DNA from: an uncultured Bacteroidota bacterium
GTDB lineage: Bacteria > Bacteroidota > Bacteroidia > Chitinophagales > Saprospiraceae
Assembly (NCBI GenBank): GCA_937876435.1
Contig: CALEIL010000230.1
Location: forward strand, 1-19,388
Length of the DNA: 19,388 bases
Direction of reading: 5' to 3'
Below are positions 15,695 through 19,388 of the stretch, piece after piece. Below the pieces are notes generated by a model that saw nothing but the letters and a program-made list of their open reading frames with translations, did not search any database and had not been told where the DNA came from. The position numbers were made by a program, and so were the translations under genes. Position 1 is the stretch's first letter. Each line of letters opens with the position of its first letter.

Positions 15695-16171
15695 ATGAGT
15701 ACGATTTATTTGACAAAGGAGGGATACGATAGGATCAAATCAGAATTGGAAGATCTTAAAAGTCGTGGCCGGCAGGAGGCTGCTCAGGCGATTGCGGAAG
15801 CGCGGGATAAGGGGGATTTGTCGGAGAATGCGGAGTACGACGCTGCCAAAGATGCGCAGGGAATACTGGAGATGAAAATCAGTGAGATGGAGGGGCGGAT
15901 TGCTTCTGCGAGGATCGTGAGCTCGGATCAGATATCGACCGAACAGGTGAATATCCTCACTACGGTAAAGCTGAAAAACTTAAAGATCAACAAGAGTATA
16001 GAATATACCCTGGTGGGTGAATCGGAAGCCGATTTGAAAGAGCGGAAGATATCGGTGACATCGCCGATTGGGAAAGGATTGCTGGGAAAAAAAGTAGGCG
16101 AGATAGCTGAGATTCAGACTCCTGGCGGTATTATAAAATTCAAGATCGAGAAAATTTATATCAAGGATTAA
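15695..16171 (+). CDS. greA: Transcription elongation factor GreA
   Basis: This 158-residue protein rescues backtracked RNA polymerase by stimulating cleavage of the nascent transcript. The N-terminal coiled coil contains 'ARDKGDLSENAEYDAAKDAQ'; its acidic tip residues Asp41 and Glu44 coincide with the functional pair of E. coli GreA. The C-terminal FKBP-like domain ends with VTSPIGKGLLGKKVGE and a final beta segment. Length and domain order are normal. It is the first gene of a two-gene unit, with HIT starting one base after its stop, and has its own likely promoter at 15551-15581. Confidence 0.97.
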   Translation: MSTIYLTKEGYDRIKSELEDLKSRGRQEAAQAIAEARDKGDLSENAEYDAAKDAQGILEMKISEMEGRIASARIVSSDQISTEQVNILTTVKLKNLKINKSIEYTLVGESEADLKERKISVTSPIGKGLLGKKVGEIAEIQTPGGIIKFKIEKIYIKD

Positions 16172-16172
16172 G

Positions 16173-16565
16173 ATGTCGGGTATTTTCACCAGGATAGTAC
16201 AGGGAGAGATTCCGTCGTATAAGATAGCGGAGGATGATCGATTTTATGCCTTTCTCGACATCAATCCGGTAGCCATCGGACATACGCTGGTTATTCCCAA
16301 AGAAGAGATCGATTACATCTTTGACCTGCCCGACGAGCTGTTGGGTGATCTGATGGTCTTTGCCAAAAAGGTGGGGCTGGCCGTGGAAAAGGAGGTGGAG
16401 TGCCAGCGCATCGGTGTGACCGTGGTGGGGCTCGAAGTGCCTCATGCTCACGTGCATCTCATCCCTATCGACAGCATTTACGACATGGAATTCAGCAAAC
16501 CCAAGATGAAATTGAGTGAAGCGGAATTCCGGGAATTGGCGGAGCGGATAAGGAAGCATTTATAG
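16173..16565 (+). CDS. HIT-family nucleotide hydrolase/transferase (HINT-like)
   Basis: The 130-residue product has the histidine-triad motif HAHVHL (His91, His93, His95), preceded by the family pattern GEIPSYKIAEDDRFYAFLDINPVAIGHTLVIPK. HIT proteins of the HINT branch hydrolyse purine nucleoside phosphoramidates and related adenylylated compounds, with the middle histidine of the last pair as nucleophile. The gene starts one base after the greA stop and is surely cotranscribed. As I recall, this greA-HIT pairing recurs in Bacteroidota, but its functional meaning is unclear. No membrane segment or signal is present, so it is cytoplasmic. Confidence 0.94.
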   Translation: MSGIFTRIVQGEIPSYKIAEDDRFYAFLDINPVAIGHTLVIPKEEIDYIFDLPDELLGDLMVFAKKVGLAVEKEVECQRIGVTVVGLEVPHAHVHLIPIDSIYDMEFSKPKMKLSEAEFRELAERIRKHL

Positions 16566-16738
16566 GGGTTGTTGTGTTTCTGTGATTGGTGATCCCAGGA
16601 GGGAATCCATCCACAGCTCATTGAGGTCCACAGGCCAAAATTTCTCAAATTCATTTTTATGAGGTTTCCAGACTACTGAATTTTGGAAGGTCAAAATATG
16701 TAATGAATGTGCGTATCTCAAGCCTCTGAATACCGGTC

Positions 16739-16757
16739 GATCCTACGGATCTCAAAT
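16739..16757 (+). repeat. TAC-loop hairpin repeat, copy 1
   Basis: GATCC-TAC-GGATC followed by TCAAAT. It pairs with a homologous copy at 16809-16827 whose stem bases differ but remain complementary. Confidence 0.6.
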
Positions 16758-16773
16758 TGACATTATCTCGATT

Positions 16774-16793
16774 CCCCCGATAGAAATCGGGGG
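16774..16793. repeat. CCCCCGAT/ATCGGGGG hairpin repeat
   Basis: An 8-bp perfect stem closes an AGAA loop. The hairpin is followed by CTACCAT. On the other strand this reads TAGCCCCCGATTTCTAT..., and a half copy in that orientation (TAGCCCCCGATTTCCAT) occurs at 16890-16906. No T-run follows on either strand, so it is not a standard terminator of the greA-HIT unit. Confidence 0.6.
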
Positions 16794-16808
16794 CTACCAT
16801 ATCTGGCC

Positions 16809-16827
16809 GAGTCTACGACTCTCAAAT
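16809..16827 (+). repeat. TAC-loop hairpin repeat, copy 2
   Basis: GAGTC-TAC-GACTC followed by TCAAAT, 70 bases after copy 1. Loop and 3' flank are conserved, while the stem differs from copy 1 with pairing kept. Confidence 0.6.
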
Positions 16828-16889
16828 ATAATAAAAACGGATCACGGATTTTTCGGAATGAATGAGAGCCATAAGCTCGGTTTATTGTA

Positions 16890-16906
16890 TAGCCCCCGAT
16901 TTCCAT
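16890..16906. repeat. Inverted half copy of the CCCCCGAT hairpin
   Basis: TAGCCCCCGATTTCCAT matches the reverse complement of one arm, loop and flank of the hairpin at 16774-16793 with one base changed. The second arm is missing, so this copy cannot fold. Confidence 0.5.
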
Positions 16907-17002
16907 GATTCATTACCATTCAAAATGAGATTTCTGCATATACACTGTTAGACAAAACATTCTAAGGCCAGGATCAACGCTCTACTTCTCCAACAGACCA
17001 AG

Positions 17003-17018
17003 CCTGCCCGTACGGGCC
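17003..17018. repeat. CCTGCCCRTACGGGCC palindromic repeat, copy 2
   Basis: Contains the perfect 12-base palindrome GCCCGTACGGGC (17006-17017). Followed at 17024 by a partial repetition, GCCCGTACAGG. The first copy is at 1274-1289, 15.7 kb away. Confidence 0.55.
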
Positions 17019-17325
17019 CAGCTTGCCCGTACAGGTACCAGGGTGCGGGAGCAGAAGCGCCATAGCAGAGGGCTCTTTTTTGGTTACTTTTTTTAAGCGC
17101 GCTAAACACTTACTCAATCGGGGGGAAAGAATGTAAATGCTGTATTGAGATCCGTACATACGCACCGTTGGCAGGATCGACCGATAATTTAATCCTCTTT
17201 TTCAATTGGGTGTGTTCCAATTAGCTGAGTAAAGCTTTTTTACGTGAAGATAGAGAAATATCTGAGTTGATTCATGTTGGTGCAATCCTGAAAGCCTTTA
17301 ATGGTAATATGTATTTGGAAAATTG

Positions 17326-17396
17326 AGGTCGCGGGCGGATTCGAACCGCCGTACAAGGTTTTGCAGACCTCTGCCTAGCCACTCGGCCACGCGACC
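17326..17396 (-). tRNA. tRNA-Cys (anticodon GCA)
   Basis: On the minus strand, a 71-base cloverleaf is complete. The acceptor stem is GGTCGCG/CGCGACC with discriminator T. The D arm carries GCCGAGTGGCTAGGC, the anticodon stem is GAGGT/ACCTT (last pair wobble) around CTGCAAA with anticodon GCA, and the T arm is GGCGG-TTCGAAT-CCGCC. CCA is not encoded. It stands alone with no neighbouring tRNA, and repeat-rich gaps lie on both sides. I see no integrase gene or duplicated tRNA end marking an attachment site. Confidence 0.95.
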
Positions 17397-17854
17397 TGAT
17401 AATAGAATTATTGAGTATTTTCTGTATCCCGAATTCCTCTTTGTGGAACCATGGAATACACCCTTTGGTGAAAGGGAACGCAAATATAAAACATAATATC
17501 GGTTTTATCGAAGGAAAAGTGTGGAAATACTGATGGATTTTGAAGACTGAAAAATCCTTGTGATATTAATTCAAATAAAAATACTGAAAAGAGCAACAGC
17601 CACGGGAATTGGATTTGAGGAAATTACTAGAAATTACTGACTGTGATTTCCGTTTTCCCAAGGCTCCTGCTCCCTTATAATAAATATCTGTTTTCCCGTA
17701 GCTGGAGCTACTTGGTTCCCGGGTTTTTCCTGTAGCTTGGACTCCTGGGGTAGAGGGAGCTCCAGCTCCCTTATATTTGTTTTTCCCATAGCTGGAGCTA
17801 TGGGGTTCCCAGGTTTCCCAAAGCGGGAGCTTTGGGTCCCCCAGGGGAGCTAAC
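17397..17854. other. Gene-free interval upstream of tRNA-Cys, half of it hairpin repeats
   Basis: The first 250 bases are AT-rich and without recognisable structure, apart from serving as the tRNA upstream region. From about 17651 the interval is filled by the second cluster of the double-hairpin repeats. An apparent minus-strand frame at 17566-17916 is translated repeat running into the lipoprotein gene end and is not a gene. Confidence 0.65.
17651..17850 (+). repeat. Double-hairpin repeat cluster, right copy
   Basis: The cluster repeats the modules seen at 1065-1165. It contains a degenerate first palindrome (GGCTCCTGCTCCC, 17662-17674) and a hairpin CCCGTAGC-TGGA-GCTAC (17695-17711). A decayed hairpin lies near 17728-17750, followed by GGGAGCTCCAGCTCCC (17755-17770). 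Two further hairpins follow: CCCATAGC-TGGA-GCTATGGG (17785-17804) and CCCAAAGC-GGGA-GCTTTGGG (17817-17836). Spacers such as AAATATCTGTTTTCCC and GGTTCCCAGG are shared with the left cluster. It ends within about five bases of the lipoprotein stop codon. Confidence 0.78.
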
Positions 17855-18571
17855 TCACTCCACTCTTTCAAAAGTGACCTTGATCCGGTCAAAATACAGC
17901 GTTGTGGTAGCTTCAAAACCGGAATCGCTTCCTATGATGATCCAGGCATCCCCATCCGGGCCGGTCGTGAATCGAAAAGGGGCATCGTTACCACGATCGA
18001 TGAGGGCATACTCAAACTCATCCGTTCCATTGGCCACATTGCCGATGTTCATCATGTTGATGCCCTCCTGTGCCTGGTTTCCCTTGTCAAAATTCACCCA
18101 ATTAAAGTTCTGATCTCCTACTTCGACAAAGGGTTTGAAATTCAAGGCACCTGCTTTGAGGTATACACTCGACGACGGGCTTCCTCCTACCCCAAATGAA
18201 TCTTCCGCTGCATCAGAAGCCAGGGTCATGTCAAAGGTCACTTTGTATTCGCTGTTGGGAAATAGATTTTCGACCCGTTTGTAGATAAACATAAAGAGGT
18301 CGTCGCTGTGATTGTTTCCGGTAATCATCAGAGCTCCGTTGGTGCCATCCAAAGGCTGGGGAAGCATGCTATGACCAAAATCCAGTTCGTAGAAATCTTC
18401 TTCCCCTTCGGGATAATCAGCAAAACCTGCTTTCCAGTTTTCACTACTGTCGTCAAAGCTATATTCCACTACAAGAGGATCAATGGGCAAATCCATATTA
18501 TCTTCTTTGTCACACCCCTGTGACAAAATGATAGTGGCAGTTAAACAAATAAACCAAATTGCATTTTTCAT
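17855..18571 (-). CDS. Lipoprotein of a conserved-looking unknown family
   Basis: The 238-residue product has a signal peptide with lipobox LSQGC (Cys20), so it is a lipoprotein. The mature part begins with an acidic linker and contains distinctive blocks: 'FADYPEGEEDFYELDFGHSMLPQPLD' (about 50-76), 'GALMITGNNHSDDLFMFIYKRV' (79-100), VTFDMTLASDA and 'GVGGSPSSSVYLKAGAL' (127-143). It ends with a strand-rich region, GPDGDAWIIIGSDSGFEATTTLYFDRIKVTFE, typical of the last strands of a beta-sandwich. The blocks look like a conserved family, but I cannot assign a function; carbohydrate or ligand binding is only a guess. It lies 61 bases downstream of the next gene on the same strand and may be cotranscribed. 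Its 3' end abuts a hairpin repeat cluster. Confidence 0.8.
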   Translation of the reverse strand: MKNAIWFICLTATIILSQGCDKEDNMDLPIDPLVVEYSFDDSSENWKAGFADYPEGEEDFYELDFGHSMLPQPLDGTNGALMITGNNHSDDLFMFIYKRVENLFPNSEYKVTFDMTLASDAAEDSFGVGGSPSSSVYLKAGALNFKPFVEVGDQNFNWVNFDKGNQAQEGINMMNIGNVANGTDEFEYALIDRGNDAPFRFTTGPDGDAWIIIGSDSGFEATTTLYFDRIKVTFERVE

Positions 18572-18632
18572 AGAATTATTTTTCCATGATAACGCGCATC
18601 AAATCCATTTTGTGACCTATAAAACTGTTAAA

Positions 18633-19163
18633 TCATGCATCTCTACCCTGACCTACGAAATGATCTTCCCGGTCCTGAAACAGGACGTTGAACGTCGTAA
18701 GGCTGCCATAAGCTCGGGTGATATATTGCTGCAGGTTGATTTTTTCCTCATCGGATAGGTTGCTCGAATTGATTCTTTGTTCCATCACGCGGAGTTTTTC
18801 CCTCACCGAAATAATTTTCTTAAAGAACGTATCGATAGGGATTTCCTTTTCTTTCACCGTGCCATCAGAATCGCGAATAATCAGGCTTCCTCCCTCCCAT
18901 TTACGGTGCATTTCGATATCCGGAGGCAGTAGATCGTGGGCATACAGGACGCGTTCCAGGCTGCGTTGGAGCTGGGTATAGGAGATGGTTTGCTCAGGTT
19001 TGATCCGTTCGATTATGTCCCAGCCGGTATAGGATTTCCCAATCGGCATGATGCCATTTTCAATGAAACATACCTGATAATTGTCGGTGTCCAGGCTGAT
19101 GATAACACCTTTGCCGTACATATTGTGCCGGATTCTGGATCCGACCCCGAGAATTTCTGACAT
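18633..19163 (-). CDS. Hypothetical protein with SH3/tudor-like N-terminal domain
   Basis: The 176-residue cytoplasmic protein (no signal or membrane segment) starts with 'VGSRIRHNMYGKGVIISLDTDNYQVCFIENGIMPIGKSY'. This beta-rich block resembles the small barrel found, for example, at the C-terminus of UvrD/PcrA helicases, where 'G..V.H..fG.G.V' is typical. Residues about 60-175 are helical: a short helix near 'QLQRSLERVLYAHD', a middle strand pair with IIRDSDGTVKEKEIPI, then two helices (FFKKIISVREKLRVMEQRI and the last 40 residues). The role is unknown; nucleic-acid or polymerase association would be inferred only from the barrel. The ATG at 19163 has an AT-rich upstream region. The lipoprotein gene follows 61 bases later. 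Confidence 0.75.
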   Translation of the reverse strand: MSEILGVGSRIRHNMYGKGVIISLDTDNYQVCFIENGIMPIGKSYTGWDIIERIKPEQTISYTQLQRSLERVLYAHDLLPPDIEMHRKWEGGSLIIRDSDGTVKEKEIPIDTFFKKIISVREKLRVMEQRINSSNLSDEEKINLQQYITRAYGSLTTFNVLFQDREDHFVGQGRDA

Positions 19164-19388
19164 AGAGATTTTGGTATTTTGAAGTTTATAGAATATAAAT
19201 CAAGATACAATAATAGCGATAATTTTGAAATTGGATATAGGAGAAGATTGAGACAATCCGGTGGGAAAGCGGGTAGAGAGGCGTTTGAAATAATGGTATA
19301 AATCCGCAAACTTAGTACTCCGTCAAGACAAAAATTTTAATTTCCTTCGGGATCTTTTGAGCCATCTCATCGTTGCTCCTCAATCATA

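Larger units (their letters stand above)
16566..17325. other. Long gene-free interval with scattered hairpin repeats
   Basis: About 760 bases between the HIT gene and tRNA-Cys contain no credible gene. A minus-strand open frame at 16974-17165 covers only repeat and low-complexity sequence. The interval holds two matching TAC-loop hairpins (16739-16757, 16809-16827), a CCCCCGAT hairpin (16774-16793) with an inverted half copy (16890-16906), a second CCTGCCCRTACGGGCC repeat (17003-17018), and two T-runs near 17075-17094. I see nothing clear in 16828-16889 or 17100-17320. Confidence 0.65.

Noticed and set aside
16974..17165. Open minus-strand frame of 63 codons between HIT and tRNA-Cys
   Set aside because: It covers palindromic repeat and poly-A/T sequence only, and has no recognisable protein pattern.
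17326..17396. tRNA-Cys as a mobile-element attachment site
   Set aside because: No integrase gene and no duplicated tRNA 3' end were found in the window.
17566..17916. Open minus-strand frame of 116 codons across the right repeat cluster
   Set aside because: It consists of translated hairpin repeats and runs out of frame into the lipoprotein gene end.
19318..19388. Short minus-strand frames at the right edge, one ending in MIEEQR-stop and one giving MAQKIPKEIKIFVLTEY
   Set aside because: The first is too short to identify and the second is a 17-codon frame with no supporting pattern. Either could be the tail of, or a small gene after, something outside the window.

Overview
The window looks like a chromosomal segment of a Bacteroidota bacterium, probably from the Saprospiria/Lewinella side of the phylum (inference). 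The evidence is a Bacteroidetes-type ECF sigma factor, a TonB-dependent receptor with an N-terminal carboxypeptidase-regulatory-like domain, a PorV/PorQ-family outer-membrane barrel, a giant exported protein with a type IX secretion-like C-terminus, several lipoproteins, no obvious Shine-Dalgarno sequences, and promoters of the form TTTG-N19-TAnnTTTG. Many gene ends and intergenic gaps carry short GC-rich palindromic repeats.

Layout. 1-126 (+): tail of a small unidentified protein, possibly an antitoxin. 327-899 (-): orphan ECF sigma factor. 945-1336: repeat-filled gap. 1337-3169 (-): M2 (angiotensin-converting-enzyme-like) lipoprotein peptidase. 3413-4258 (+): short-chain dehydrogenase, divergent from the peptidase. 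4244-4952: a repeat-rich island around an AT-rich four-helix-bundle (23S rRNA intervening-sequence-type) gene. 4932-5669 (-): lipoprotein of unknown function. 5896-6858 (+): D-2-hydroxyacid dehydrogenase. 6942-15563 (+): a tightly packed three-gene operon of TonB-dependent receptor, 1316-residue exported protein and PorV-like barrel. 15695-16565 (+): greA and a HIT-family gene one base apart. 16566-17325: gene-free gap with several hairpin repeats. 17326-17396 (-): tRNA-Cys(GCA). 17397-17854: gap with the second cluster of the repeats seen at 1065. 17855-18571 (-): lipoprotein. 18633-19163 (-): conserved-looking protein with an SH3/tudor-like N-terminus.

The clearest functional unit is the three-gene operon. 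One good Bacteroidota promoter lies upstream, junctions are 2 bp and a 20 bp overlap, and all three products go to the outer membrane or cell surface. I infer a surface complex in which the PorV paralogue handles export or anchoring of the giant protein and the receptor provides TonB-energised transport.

The most unusual material is non-coding: at least five families of short palindromic repeats. Two of them keep pairing through compensatory base changes, and several sit on or next to stop codons. I saw no CRISPR array, prophage, rRNA, intact insertion sequence or recognisable defence locus.
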